Shown here: in pieces, positions 33,720 through 43,911 of the stretch
How the letters are laid out: each line of letters begins with the position of its first letter
Numbering within the stretch: the first letter of the stretch is position 1
Origin: Arsenicibacter sp965247375
GTDB taxonomy: Bacteria; Bacteroidota; Bacteroidia; Cytophagales; Spirosomataceae
Direction: 5' to 3'
Assembly: GCA_965247375.1 (NCBI GenBank)
Contig: CBDFHU010000009.1
Location: forward strand, 1 to 64,000
Length of the DNA: 64,000 nucleotides
Made by a program: the position numbers and the translations under genes
The notes under the pieces: model-generated
What the model was told of the DNA's origin: nothing
Databases searched by the model: none
Seen by the model: only the letters and a program-made list of their open reading frames with translations

Positions 33720-36700
33720 TTATAATCTGCTTTTTGTTTTCCGGATGATCACCGGTACACAGATTTCCGCCGGACACTGGCAGTTGTTTACTAAATCGAC
33801 GCGCAGATCGCGGTAACAACCCAGCGCATTGTATACCCTCACGACATACGGCCGGTCACCGGCCAGGTTAGCAGCGATGACCCCATTCGCCGGAATCGCC
33901 TGCAACGCCGGGTTTACAGCTGTAAAGCTGGTCCCCTGTGTAATGGCATAGCTATACGACGACGGGCTGGTGCCAAGACCCAGGAGCGTGATGGTACCGT
34001 CTGTGTTTGGTTGATTGGCGACACAGGTCGGCGCTTTCGGCAGAGCGGTATACAGCGGAATACTATCCGCTTCAATAATCACCGGACAGCATGAACCGGA
34101 CGGACAAAGCCCCGGCACATTGTCAACAGACACCGAATATTCGCCGGTTTCCGTAGCCGTAAAACTGTTGAGCGGACCGGAATATACCTGCACGCCGTCT
34201 TTCAGCCATTGATAGCTGGTATAGCCGGCCGGCGCTTCCAGTTCGAATGAGAAGGTGCTGCCTTTACAGACTTTATACGGAACACTCGTACAAACCGTTT
34301 CGGTAATACCCGGAATCTTAGCGGTATTATAGGCAATACCCTCTGTGGTCAGACTGGCCGAGAACGTCAGCGTTGCAGTAGCATTAGCCGGTAAAGTCGC
34401 TACTGACCAGCTGCTCACCGGTGTACCCTGAGTAAATGTACCAGTCGACGTAGTGACCGAAGCCGGGATGATGACTACACCTGCGGAGATAGAGTCACGA
34501 ACCACCGTATTAATCGCCGGTCCGTTACCGGTGTTGAACAGAACGACCGTGTAACTTACCACATCGCCAACTTTGCCTTTTGTTTTGCTAACCAGTTTTT
34601 TCAGGTTCAGCTGCGGGGTCAGTTGCTGGCCGACGGTTATCGTTACCTGTGCTGTGCCGGCACATTGCGGTCCGGCCGTACAGGTGACGGCATAGCCTGT
34701 AGTTACCGCCGGGTTAACGACGATACTTGTTTTACCGTCATCAACCGGTCCGGTTGACCAGTTCAGGGTTCCGCTCTGGCAACCTGCCACCGTAACAGTC
34801 GCTGACTGACCGGCAGTAACGGTAAGCGCCGATGCACTTACTGTCAGGCTTGGTGTTGACGTAACGGTAACCAGCGCCGCTGCTTCCAGCGCATTACTTC
34901 CGTTTGTACAAATAGCAGTATAGGTCGTTGTCTGCGACGGGTTCACGATCACACTGTTTGTCGTCTGACCGCTGATTCCGTTCCCTAACCAGCTGACAGT
35001 TCCGGCACATGATGCTGTTACCAGCGTAGCACTCTGACCCGAACAGATCAGCGCGTCATTTACGGTAAACTCATTGGTGCCGCCACTTCCGCTGCCGACA
35101 AAAATCCGGCCGGTAGCAATACAGCCGGGCCCGCTCACACAGGTTACCGAGTACAGGCTATTGACAGCTGCCGGCACAACAATGCTTGTTTTACCATTAT
35201 CTGCCGATCCCGTTGACCAGGTTAACGTTCCGTTTGCGCAGCCACGGGCTGAAACCGTAACCGATGTTCCTCCTGATAAAGATGTCCGGCTTACCGTCAG
35301 ACTAACCGGAGTCATGACCGTGGCCGTGCCCACTACCGAAGTCGTTGATGTCTGCGTCGTACAGGTCGCCGTGTAGTTGGTCGTCTGCGTCAGGTTCGGT
35401 GTAATCAGGCTGGTACCTGTCGTATTGTTCGACCACGTCACCATACCGTTGGCACAGCCCGTAGCCGTCAAGGTCGCGCTGCTGCCGTAGCATACCGTCG
35501 CCGAAACGACCACCAGCGAGGCCGATGGTTGCGTATTGACCGTCACCGTGGCCGTTGTTGTACAGCCCGGACCTGTCGTACAGGTCGCCGAATACGTCTG
35601 CGTTGACTGCGACGGCGTCACACTGATCGTCGAACCGCTTCCGCCCGTCGACCACGTCAGCGTGCCCACACAGCCAATGGCCGAGATACTCACCGGTGTA
35701 CCCACCGTCACATTCGTTGAACTGGCCTGTAAGCTCAGCACCGGCTGCGGCATCACCGTGGCCGTGCCCACTACCGAAGTCGTTGATGTCTGCGTCGTAC
35801 ACGTCGCCGTGTAGTTGGTCGTCTGGGTCAGGTTCGGTGTAATCAGGCTGGTACCTGTCGCATTGTTCGACCACGTCACCGTACCGTTGGCACAGCCCGT
35901 AGCCGTCAAGGTCGCGCTGCTGCCGTAGCATACCGTCGCCGAAACGACCACCAGCGAGGCCGCCGGTTGCGTATTGACCGTCACTGTGGCCGTTGTTGTA
36001 CAGCCCGGCCCTGTCGTACAGGTCGCCGAATACGTCTGCGTTGACTGCGACGGCGTCACACTGATCGTCGAACCGCTTCCGCCGGTTGACCACGTCAGCG
36101 TGCCCACACAGCCAATGGCCGAAATACTCACCGGTGTACCCACCGTCACATTCGTTGAACTGGCCTGTAAGCTCAGCACCGGCTGCGGCATCACCGTGGC
36201 CGTGCCCACTACCGAAGTCGTTGATGTTTGCGTCGTACAGGTCGCCGTGTAGTTGGTCGTCTGCGTCAGGTTCGGTGTAATCAGGCTGGTACCTGTCGTA
36301 TTGTTCGACCACGTCACCGTGCCGTTGGCACAGCCCGTAGCCGTCAAGGTCGCGCTGCTGCCGTAGCATACCGTCGCCGAAACGACCACCAGCGAGGCCG
36401 CCGGTTGCGTATTGACCGTCACTGTGGCCGTCGTTGTACAGCCCGGACCTGTCGTACACGTTGCTGAATACGTCTGCGTTGACTGCGATGGCGTCACACT
36501 GATCGTCGAACCGCTTCCGCCGGTTGACCACGTCAGCGTGCCCACACAGCCAATGGCCGAAATACTCACCGGTGTACCCACCGTCACATTCGTTGAACTG
36601 GCCTGTAAGCTCAGCACCGGCTGCGGCATCACCGTTACGGTAGCCACCACATACGTGGAAGACGTTGATGTTGTACAGGTCGCTGTGTAGCTGGCATTCT

Positions 36701-39700
36701 GCGTCAGAGCTGGTGTTGTTATTGACGAGGTTGTCGCGCCTGTCGACCACAATACCGTTCCCAGACAACCGGTACTGCTTAACGTTGCCGTGGTACCATA
36801 ACATATTGTGGCCGAATTGACAGCAATTGCCGCCGGAGGACCGGTAGTAATCGTAATAGTTGCCGATCCTTTACAGCCTTGTCCGGTAATACAGGTTGCC
36901 GAATACGTATTTGTCGGATTCGTTGGTGTTACACTGATAACCGACAAAGAAGATGCCGTCGACCATTGTAATGTACCACCCGCACATCCCGAAGCCGTCA
37001 GACTTACCGGTGTGTTTACGTTCACGTTCGTGGCGCTTGCCTGAATAGTGACTACCGGTAACTGAGAAATGCTGACGGTACCGACAGCAAAGGTTGTCGA
37101 ACCACCTGCGGTTGTACAGGTCGCGGTATAGTTTGTCAACTGTGTCAAGGCCGGTGTAGTCAGGCTGGTACCTGTCGTACTATTTGACCAGGTCACCGTT
37201 CCCGAGCAACCTGTTGCATTCAACACAGCCGTTCCGCCCGAACAAACATTGGTCGAAGTAACAGTGATGGTCGCTACATCCGAAATAAATCCGAAGTCGA
37301 TTTTATGGTTATTTTCACCGGGAACACCCGTTACTACAACCGCATAGACGCCTGTTCCACCACTGATAGCATTGCCATCCGAGTCACGGGTGTCTTTTGT
37401 GTTGCTACTGACGTCAGTTGTTGTCGCCAGTTTATTTTTCAGCACACCGGTTGAATAATCCGTTGCCTTATTGATGACAACGATGTACTTCGTTTCGAAA
37501 TCAAGGCCATCTGTCCGGTCAAAATAATACTGTCCGCTGGCATTAGTAGTGGTCGAGGCAATCGGTGTTTCATTAGGCAAACCGTCATTATTGGTATCTT
37601 TAATCAGGCTTACCGTCACGCCGGCAAGCGGCAGATCAGACGGATCCTGAATACCGTTTTTATTGACATCCTCAAATACATAGTTACCAATTTCAAGCGG
37701 TGCCGGTTCCAGCAGCGCTTCAACTTCACCCCAGAGGTTTGCCTTATATACCTCGCCACGGGGGGCCGTCCCGCCGTTTGCCAGGCTACCCAGCAACAGA
37801 ATATCACGGGTCCGGGAACCATCTCCCCGCTTCATGAACATAATCCCACTGTTACCAGCCGACTTTACGTTATCAACGGCCGCGAGGGCTACTTCAGTAA
37901 AGCCAGGGATAGCAGCAATGTTTCCGGTACCGTTCGTTCCTTCCGAACCGTGTACGTTAAAAAAGACACCATTACCACTCCGGGCGGAAAACCATGGAAG
38001 CGTCAGGACGTTGGCTGTTGTCCGGTCACCAGCTGTCCCACTACTTTCCAGCGTCCAGCTACTCCCGTTCTGCGCGGCGAGCCAAAGCCCCTGACCGTGG
38101 GTAATCCGGCTACCGGAGGTGGCATCCATAAAGCGGTTACGCCCACCGACAATCATAAAGGTGGTACCATCAGGCTCAATGTCAAACGCAATATCCGCCA
38201 TCCATGCATGATCTGAATAGATATCGGTTACGTCAGCGTTATTCGCAACCGTTGCCCAAGGGTCATTCGTTGTGGTGGCATAACTACCTTCCGTTCCATC
38301 ATCACCCGTCTGAAAGCTTATATTCAGCGGAATCTGCAGCTCTGTAGTAAATTGTGTTGTCGACGCAGCAGGATCAAACGAATATACGGTTCCGGTTAAG
38401 CTGGTTGCAGCAGGCCCCGTACAGGTTACTGTACAGTATATCTTACCCGTTTCCGGATGAACCCCAAGACCTAATATAGCATTGTAGGGCCGCACACCGG
38501 CCGGTGTTGCCGGGTCCGTGGTAAAGCTACCTGGCGCACAAGGCGATGGCGGTGTAAAGGTTTTGATAGCTCCCGTGTTAGGTGTCCCGTCGGCATTGAT
38601 CGGGATACTATAAATTTGTTTCGAGTAGAGGTTTACAACATAGACCGTTTTTCCATCTGGTGACACTTCAAGATCACCGAGGCTAATGTGACCGATTTTA
38701 TTGTGCTCAAAGCGGGAAATAGTTTTCGGTGTTGATGACACAAACGATAACCCGCTAGTTATTGCCGGATCAGTACCGGCAACGTCGGCGGATAAGGCCG
38801 TTTCCAGATCTAGCCAGGCAGACGTTGATACTGCCGAACCGCTGGTGGCCAGCGTTGTTACATAAATTTTCCCTTCACCACCAGCTCCGTTTGCCCCGAT
38901 ACCCGTATAGGCACGCTCAAAAGCACTGGTAAATAACCGGTTACGGCGCTTGTCATAAGCTACTCCATATACTGTACCGGTCTGTCCGAATGTTGTCAAT
39001 ACCTGTTTGGTAGCAAGCGGGGGGTAGCCGGTTGCCGAATAATAGTTCTGGCCGGTACCTGTCGTCGCTGCCCGTGTCCCGTTTACCAGAGGTCCTCCGC
39101 TTATATACGGAAACCGGATTACCATTGGCTCTGAAGAACCCGGATTACCCGTAGTATTAGATGGGTTAGGCAACGCAAAGCAGGCTAAGGCCAGATCCGG
39201 ATTGTCCTGGGCATGCTCAGAGCCCAGTCCAAACGTAAAGTTGACATTCGTGGCCGTCTTCGCCACCCGGGCGACTGTCGTTGAATTGTCATTACCAAAG
39301 GGGCCGGTCTGTAGAAAGGAAAGGCCGGCCGGTGGCTGACACTCTACAATGACGTTGGTAGCGGTATAACTTACGGGAACCGTTACCGTCCAGCTACCTG
39401 TTGCGTTTGTGGTAGCAGTACCAAGGATTTGTTCATTATCCCCGTAAACGGTAATAGTTGCGCCGGGTATTCCCACCTCAGCGAATCGAGTCTGAATGGT
39501 CGTCGCGTTTGCACTCGCCTGATCCCTGAATGTGTTGGAAACGGCAGCATCGGCCTTGCCATTCATATTAAACTCACGGTATACCCTACCGGAGACCTGA
39601 GCAAAAACCTGACTAACCCCAAACGTCAATGCCAGAAGCAGCGGAATAAGTAATTTGATAAACCGAATTTCCGTGTGTCTTTTCGTTGGAATAAGCAAGT

Positions 39701-39740
39701 TTTTCTCTTTAGGAAGAGAAGTTAAATAGAGTATCTGCAT
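33720..39740 (-). CDS. Giant repetitive surface protein with SdrD-like, Ig-like repeat and DUF11 domains
   Basis: About 2006 residues. The N-terminus has a long polar region, then a hydrophobic signal ending near VFAQVSG; an internal TTG could shorten it. Residues about 50-170 and 710-830 are SdrD-B-like modules (GNYVFEDVNKNGIQDPSD). Between them is a large region that mentions conserved YISGGP and LGLGVHPETG motifs. Residues about 830-1670 are Cys-containing Ig-like repeats, including three nearly identical 146-residue copies. A DUF11 module (LNLKKLVSKTKGKVGDVVSY) and a Cys-rich tail ending CVPVIIRKTKSRL follow. It is probably exported and adhesive or stalk-like. There is no classical type IX C-terminal domain. 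Confidence 0.85.
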   Translation of the reverse strand: MQILYLTSLPKEKNLLIPTKRHTEIRFIKLLIPLLLALTFGVSQVFAQVSGRVYREFNMNGKADAAVSNTFRDQASANATTIQTRFAEVGIPGATITVYGDNEQILGTATTNATGSWTVTVPVSYTATNVIVECQPPAGLSFLQTGPFGNDNSTTVARVAKTATNVNFTFGLGSEHAQDNPDLALACFALPNPSNTTGNPGSSEPMVIRFPYISGGPLVNGTRAATTGTGQNYYSATGYPPLATKQVLTTFGQTGTVYGVAYDKRRNRLFTSAFERAYTGIGANGAGGEGKIYVTTLATSGSAVSTSAWLDLETALSADVAGTDPAITSGLSFVSSTPKTISRFEHNKIGHISLGDLEVSPDGKTVYVVNLYSKQIYSIPINADGTPNTGAIKTFTPPSPCAPGSFTTDPATPAGVRPYNAILGLGVHPETGKIYCTVTCTGPAATSLTGTVYSFDPAASTTQFTTELQIPLNISFQTGDDGTEGSYATTTNDPWATVANNADVTDIYSDHAWMADIAFDIEPDGTTFMIVGGRNRFMDATSGSRITHGQGLWLAAQNGSSWTLESSGTAGDRTTANVLTLPWFSARSGNGVFFNVHGSEGTNGTGNIAAIPGFTEVALAAVDNVKSAGNSGIMFMKRGDGSRTRDILLLGSLANGGTAPRGEVYKANLWGEVEALLEPAPLEIGNYVFEDVNKNGIQDPSDLPLAGVTVSLIKDTNNDGLPNETPIASTTTNASGQYYFDRTDGLDFETKYIVVINKATDYSTGVLKNKLATTTDVSSNTKDTRDSDGNAISGGTGVYAVVVTGVPGENNHKIDFGFISDVATITVTSTNVCSGGTAVLNATGCSGTVTWSNSTTGTSLTTPALTQLTNYTATCTTAGGSTTFAVGTVSISQLPVVTIQASATNVNVNTPVSLTASGCAGGTLQWSTASSLSVISVTPTNPTNTYSATCITGQGCKGSATITITTGPPAAIAVNSATICYGTTATLSSTGCLGTVLWSTGATTSSITTPALTQNASYTATCTTSTSSTYVVATVTVMPQPVLSLQASSTNVTVGTPVSISAIGCVGTLTWSTGGSGSTISVTPSQSTQTYSATCTTGPGCTTTATVTVNTQPAASLVVVSATVCYGSSATLTATGCANGTVTWSNNTTGTSLITPNLTQTTNYTATCTTQTSTTSVVGTATVMPQPVLSLQASSTNVTVGTPVSISAIGCVGTLTWSTGGSGSTISVTPSQSTQTYSATCTTGPGCTTTATVTVNTQPAASLVVVSATVCYGSSATLTATGCANGTVTWSNNATGTSLITPNLTQTTNYTATCTTQTSTTSVVGTATVMPQPVLSLQASSTNVTVGTPVSISAIGCVGTLTWSTGGSGSTISVTPSQSTQTYSATCTTGPGCTTTATVTVNTQPSASLVVVSATVCYGSSATLTATGCANGMVTWSNNTTGTSLITPNLTQTTNYTATCTTQTSTTSVVGTATVMTPVSLTVSRTSLSGGTSVTVSARGCANGTLTWSTGSADNGKTSIVVPAAVNSLYSVTCVSGPGCIATGRIFVGSGSGGTNEFTVNDALICSGQSATLVTASCAGTVSWLGNGISGQTTNSVIVNPSQTTTYTAICTNGSNALEAAALVTVTSTPSLTVSASALTVTAGQSATVTVAGCQSGTLNWSTGPVDDGKTSIVVNPAVTTGYAVTCTAGPQCAGTAQVTITVGQQLTPQLNLKKLVSKTKGKVGDVVSYTVVLFNTGNGPAINTVVRDSISAGVVIIPASVTTSTGTFTQGTPVSSWSVATLPANATATLTFSASLTTEGIAYNTAKIPGITETVCTSVPYKVCKGSTFSFELEAPAGYTSYQWLKDGVQVYSGPLNSFTATETGEYSVSVDNVPGLCPSGSCCPVIIEADSIPLYTALPKAPTCVANQPNTDGTITLLGLGTSPSSYSYAITQGTSFTAVNPALQAIPANGVIAANLAGDRPYVVRVYNALGCYRDLRVDLVNNCQCPAEICVPVIIRKTKSRL
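35317..36630 (-). repeat. Three near-identical 438-bp in-frame tandem repeats
   Basis: The sequence beginning ACCGTGGCCGTGCCCACTAC recurs with an exact 438-bp spacing at 35317, 35755 and 36193. A degenerate fourth copy starts at 36631. Each unit encodes 146 residues with two Cys-containing Ig-like modules. The copies differ at only a few bases, which favours copy-number change by recombination and makes the region prone to misassembly. Confidence 0.9.
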
Positions 39741-39745
39741 AAGAT

Positions 39746-39776
39746 AACTATGAGGTATTTATCATGCCTCATAGTT
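39746..39776 (-). promoter_or_regulatory. Hairpin just upstream of the surface-protein start
   Basis: AACTATGAGG and its complement CCTCATAGTT (11 bp with the outer pair) flank an 11-base AT-rich loop. It ends six bases before the ATG on the minus strand, so it lies in the 5' leader and could affect ribosome access or mRNA stability. The rest of the gap up to 39969 is AT-rich, with no gene seen. Confidence 0.45.
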
Positions 39777-39969
39777 ACCAAAATCATGCCAGACATTACA
39801 CTATATTAATATATACATTAAAGATTTCCGTCACAAATTCATAAATAACATCCTGTATATGAATACTATACGCACTTATTCATACAGAACATCCAACCCG
39901 TTTTTTTTAAGAACACTTTATGATTACAGCCATTTTCTAATCACAGACAACAGGTTAATATTCCCGGCA

Positions 39970-41151
39970 TTATAAAGGCATACAAATTGTGTGGCCCTGG
40001 CTGCGTCTGCCGTTACAGGCGGATAAAGATCTTTTTTTATACAGCCAGTATGCCGGTATATAATTGAGACCGACAAACAACAGGCCGTACAGCATACTGA
40101 CAAATTTCGGAGCCATTCCGGCACCGGTCAGTGCCAGCTGAAACTGTTCATTCAGGGGCAGGCCCCCTACCGGCAGACGGTAAAAAATCACACCCAGCAA
40201 ATCACCGATCACATAGACCGCAATGGCGTTGGCGCCGAACACGATGCCCGGCTTCGTTCCGCCCCGGTGCCCCTGCAAATCCACACTGAAATACAGGGAA
40301 CCCAGTACCAGGGCCGCAAAGCCCGAGGTTACCAGCACAAACGAACTTGTCCAGAGGTTCTCGTTAACCGGAAAAATCAACCCCCAGAAATATCCGGTAG
40401 CAGCCGAAAGCAGCCCGGCAGTCATGAGGTAATTTACTTTTACATGCGGTGGCATGGGCTCCAGCATCAGCCGGCCCGCCAGCATACCGGTGAGCCCCGA
40501 AACGACCGACGGAATGGTACTCAGTATACTTTCGGGATCCCAGGTGCCCTGCCACATCTTACCGGGCAGATACAGCCGGTCGAACCAGGCCACCAGATTA
40601 ACGCCCGGCTCCAGCATCACCTGCCCTACCCCCGGCGTCGGAATCTGAGTCAGCGCCAGCCAGTACCCAACCAGCAAAACCGCAGCCAGCCACGCCTGCT
40701 GCTTCCAGCCGGTGTTCAGGAAAATGAACGCACACAGCATAAAGACAATGGCAATTCGGTGCAGGGTACCGGTCCAGCGGATACTGCTGAAGTCAAAATC
40801 GGGCTGCAGGTTCAGGAACATCCCAACCGCAAAAATTTTCAGCGACCGGACGACTATTTTCCGGTACATCTCCCCTTTCGGTTCACCGGACCGGAGCCGC
40901 CTGTCGTAGGCGAAGACAATGGATACGCCGATGATAAACAGAAAAAAGGGAGCCACCAGATCGGTAAACGACAACCCGTTCCAGATGGTATGGTGCAGGG
41001 TGTGATAAACCTGTTCGCCGTCGCCCGGAAAGTTTACCAGAAGCATGGCGGCAATGGTGAAGCCACGCATTGCATCCAGCGAAATCAGCCGGGTGGCGGC
41101 AGGTGAAGAAGAAAGCGGTTCGCCGGTTCCGGCAGCGGGTTGAGCAATCAT
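39970..41151 (-). CDS. HGSNAT-like membrane acyltransferase, copy 2 (C-terminus probably frameshifted)
   Basis: As read, about 393 residues from the ATG at 41151; an ATG at 41199 would add 16 residues absent from the paralog at 13165. About ten spans follow the hallmark RLISLDAMRGFTIAAMLLV, then HHTIWNGLSFTDLVAPFFLF. The protein appears to end with an odd tail after WLYKKRSL. Adding one base to the seven-T run at 40032-40038 gives WLYKKKIFIRL and a stop at 40013, matching KKKVFLRV in the paralog. The native end is therefore probably 40013. It faces the GH20 hexosaminidase gene across a short divergent gap, which suits a role in acetylating amino sugars. Confidence 0.8.
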   Translation of the reverse strand: MIAQPAAGTGEPLSSSPAATRLISLDAMRGFTIAAMLLVNFPGDGEQVYHTLHHTIWNGLSFTDLVAPFFLFIIGVSIVFAYDRRLRSGEPKGEMYRKIVVRSLKIFAVGMFLNLQPDFDFSSIRWTGTLHRIAIVFMLCAFIFLNTGWKQQAWLAAVLLVGYWLALTQIPTPGVGQVMLEPGVNLVAWFDRLYLPGKMWQGTWDPESILSTIPSVVSGLTGMLAGRLMLEPMPPHVKVNYLMTAGLLSAATGYFWGLIFPVNENLWTSSFVLVTSGFAALVLGSLYFSVDLQGHRGGTKPGIVFGANAIAVYVIGDLLGVIFYRLPVGGLPLNEQFQLALTGAGMAPKFVSMLYGLLFVGLNYIPAYWLYKKRSLSACNGRRSQGHTICMPL

Positions 41152-41234
41152 GGCAAACGGTGAAAAGTCCTGGCCAACAATGGTATTTTTACTACGCATT
41201 CCCGTATTATTAGGACTACTTAACCGTTGTACCG

Positions 41235-43814
41235 ATGAGGACTTTTTTTGCTACGCTGCTACTGATGACCGTACTGTCTCTAACAGGCTGTCAGTCAGAT
41301 CAGAAAAAATCAGAAGCTGATGCCGGGATCGCCGTATCGTGGGAGCTGCTTACCAATTTCACGGACATACCAACCGGCTTCAATGCCCGTTTCACGATCA
41401 CCAACAACACCGGTGATCCCCTCACCGATACGAACTGGAAACTGTTCTTCAATATGGCGCCACGGCCGATACTGGCCAATAAAACGCCCCAACCCGCTAC
41501 GGTGCAGCACATCAACGGTGACTGGTATACACTCGTCCCCGAAAAAGGGTTTTCGCTCAAGCCTGGTGCCAGCGTCGAAATCAGCTACTCCGGAACGGAA
41601 GCCGTTATCAAGGAAACCGACGCACCATTGGGTTTATACGTTGTCTTCTACGACGAGGCCGGTAAGGAAAAACAGATTGCCCGGGTAGGCGATTATACCA
41701 TCAAACCCTTTGTCCGCGACGAACAGCTGCGGCGAGGCACCGACGAACTGGAGTCAATCATCACGCCGCAGACACGCTATGCCGAAAACCTGTCTGCCAG
41801 TCTGATTCCGGCCGACAAACAGCTTCGGGTACTCCCTTCGCCGTTCCGGCTAACAACCCTGCCGGGCCAATTTACACTTACCCCGCAGACAACCATTTAT
41901 GCTGACAAGGGCCTTGACAACGAGGCCGCCTTCCTCCGCGACAAATTAAAAGCTATTACGGGTGTCGACTTTACCATAAAACCAGCCGGCAACGCCGCCA
42001 CGGGTATCTTCCTGAAAACCGGCACTGTATCGGTCGACGGGAAAACGCATGAAGCCTACAAACTGACCATTGATGAACGGGGTGTGACGATCACAGGTGG
42101 TGATGCGGCAGGTACGTTTTATGGCGTTCAGAGTTTATTATCAATGATTCCGGCCGAAGCCTACCTTAAAAGCACAGCACAAATTCCGCTCGGCTTTGTG
42201 CAGATTGACGATGCACCGCGGTTTCCGTTCCGGGGGCTGCACATGGACGTCAGCCGGAACTTCCAGACCAAAGAAACCATCCTGCGTTTTCTGGATCTGC
42301 TGGCCTTCTATAAAGTCAATCACTTTCTGTTTTATACTACGGAAGACGAAGGCTGGCGGCTCGAAATCGACGGGCTTCCTGAGCTGACGCAGGTCGGCGC
42401 CCAACGGCAACACACGTCAGGTATGGAGGCCCCTGCCTTGCATCCGGCCTATGGCTCCGGTCCGAAGGCCTACGACAAGGGCAAATACGGCAGCGGGTTC
42501 TACACCAAAGCCGACTTTGTCGAGATTCTGAAATACGCCAAAGCCCGGCATATCAAGGTTATTCCCGAACTCAACTTCCCCGGCCACGCCCGCGCTGCCA
42601 TTAAAGCGATGGAGGCCCGCTACCAGCGGCTGATGAAAGAGGGGAAAGAGGCCGAAGCCAACGAATACCGGCTGATTGATCCTGACGATAAATCCGTCTA
42701 CCAGTCGGCGCAGGGTTATAAAGACAATGTGGTCAGTGTGGGCCGCGAATCGACCTACCGCTTTTACGAAAAGGTCGTGGATGAAATCACGAAGATGTAC
42801 AAAGAGGCCGGTTTACCGATGGATGTGATGCATGCCGGCGGCGATGAAGTGGCGGGCGGTGCATGGACCAAATCACCCGAGGCGGCAAAAGTTCTGCGCG
42901 ACCACCCGGAGATCGGCGACCCGAAAAACTTACAGGCGTACTTTTTCCGCGAATTGGTAAAGCGGCTGAAAAAACGTAATCTTACCGTGCATGGCTGGGA
43001 GGAAGTGGCCCTGCTGAAAGCGCCGAACGGTGACTATATGGCCAATCCGGAGTTTGCGGGCGGCAGCGTTGTTCCTTACATCTGGAACAACCTGTTTGAT
43101 TATGACCTGGGCTACCGGCTGGCCAACGGCGGGTATCCCGTCGTCCTGTGCAACGTGTCCAACTTCTACTTCGACCTCGCCTACAACAATGATCCCAAAG
43201 AACCGGGACTTTATTGGGCCGGGTTTGTCGATACCCGCAGCAACTGGACCTTTGCGCCGTACGACATGTTTAAGACGACGTTTAAAAATAGCATGGGCAA
43301 AAAACTGGATAAGGAGTTCGCCGGTAAAGTACGGCTCAAACCGGAGGCCCGGAAAAACATTATCGGTATAGAGGCCCAGATCTGGAGCGAAACCATCAAA
43401 GGCCGCGACATGATCGAATATTACTCCCTGCCGAAACTGCTCGGTTTTGCCGAAAGCGCCTGGGCGCCGGCCCGTCCGTGGGAAACCATTGAAGACAAAA
43501 CCGCCCGTGAGCGGTCAATGGCGGAAGGCTGGAATGTGTTTGCCAATACCATCGCCCGGAAAGACCTGCCCCGGCTGGCCCGCCTCAACGGCGGCTACAC
43601 GTATCGCCTCCCGCTGCCGGGCGCAGTAATCAAAAACGGGCTGCTTAACGCCAACGTCGAATATCCGGGGCTGACTATCCGGTATACCACCGATGGCTCG
43701 GAGCCAACCCCGCAGTCAACGGCCTATACCGGTCCGGTAAAGGTGTCGGGAACGGTAAAGCTCAAAAGCTTTGACCTTGCCAATCGCTCCAGCCGCACAG
43801 CCGAAGTCAAATAA
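41235..43814 (+). CDS. GH20 beta-N-acetylhexosaminidase lipoprotein
   Basis: About 859 residues with lipobox LTGC (Cys19), so anchored in the envelope. Domains in order are: a CHB_HEX-type carbohydrate-binding domain (about 30-160), a GH20b domain (about 195-330), a GH20 catalytic barrel (about 335-750) and a chitobiase-type C-terminal domain with TIRYTTDGSEPTPQS (about 780-859). The catalytic pair is Asp537-Glu538 in HAGGDE. The substrate-binding NFPGHARAAIKAMEARY and the Trp motifs near WNNLFDY fit chitobiases. It releases terminal GlcNAc or GalNAc. It is followed by the permease and regulator genes and is divergent from the acyltransferase. Confidence 0.93.
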   Translation: MRTFFATLLLMTVLSLTGCQSDQKKSEADAGIAVSWELLTNFTDIPTGFNARFTITNNTGDPLTDTNWKLFFNMAPRPILANKTPQPATVQHINGDWYTLVPEKGFSLKPGASVEISYSGTEAVIKETDAPLGLYVVFYDEAGKEKQIARVGDYTIKPFVRDEQLRRGTDELESIITPQTRYAENLSASLIPADKQLRVLPSPFRLTTLPGQFTLTPQTTIYADKGLDNEAAFLRDKLKAITGVDFTIKPAGNAATGIFLKTGTVSVDGKTHEAYKLTIDERGVTITGGDAAGTFYGVQSLLSMIPAEAYLKSTAQIPLGFVQIDDAPRFPFRGLHMDVSRNFQTKETILRFLDLLAFYKVNHFLFYTTEDEGWRLEIDGLPELTQVGAQRQHTSGMEAPALHPAYGSGPKAYDKGKYGSGFYTKADFVEILKYAKARHIKVIPELNFPGHARAAIKAMEARYQRLMKEGKEAEANEYRLIDPDDKSVYQSAQGYKDNVVSVGRESTYRFYEKVVDEITKMYKEAGLPMDVMHAGGDEVAGGAWTKSPEAAKVLRDHPEIGDPKNLQAYFFRELVKRLKKRNLTVHGWEEVALLKAPNGDYMANPEFAGGSVVPYIWNNLFDYDLGYRLANGGYPVVLCNVSNFYFDLAYNNDPKEPGLYWAGFVDTRSNWTFAPYDMFKTTFKNSMGKKLDKEFAGKVRLKPEARKNIIGIEAQIWSETIKGRDMIEYYSLPKLLGFAESAWAPARPWETIEDKTARERSMAEGWNVFANTIARKDLPRLARLNGGYTYRLPLPGAVIKNGLLNANVEYPGLTIRYTTDGSEPTPQSTAYTGPVKVSGTVKLKSFDLANRSSRTAEVK

Positions 43815-43875
43815 TAGGGCGGAAACCAGTTATTCAAAGCAAGCATAACTGCTTTTGAAATCTATCCGGCACAGC

Positions 43876-43909
43876 CCGCTCTTTCACTCTTTCGCTCTTT
43901 TACTCTTTG
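43876..43909. repeat. CTCTTTCACTCTTTCGCTCTTT intergenic repeat
   Basis: Five CTCTTT(T/C)(A/G)C-type units run up to the start of the permease gene. They are the same units as at 22504, 23240, 25318 and 45144. Confidence 0.6.
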
Positions 43910-43911
43910 AC

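Noticed and set aside
35536..36690. Three identical 92-codon plus-strand ORFs spaced 438 bp
   Set aside because: They are antisense shadows of the 438-bp repeats in the surface-protein gene, not a gene family.
35302..36804. 500-codon minus-strand ORF inside the surface-protein gene
   Set aside because: It lies in another frame of the repetitive DNA. The 438-bp period keeps all frames open, and the composition (runs of GHADV, GGRFGDG) is that of a repeat shadow.
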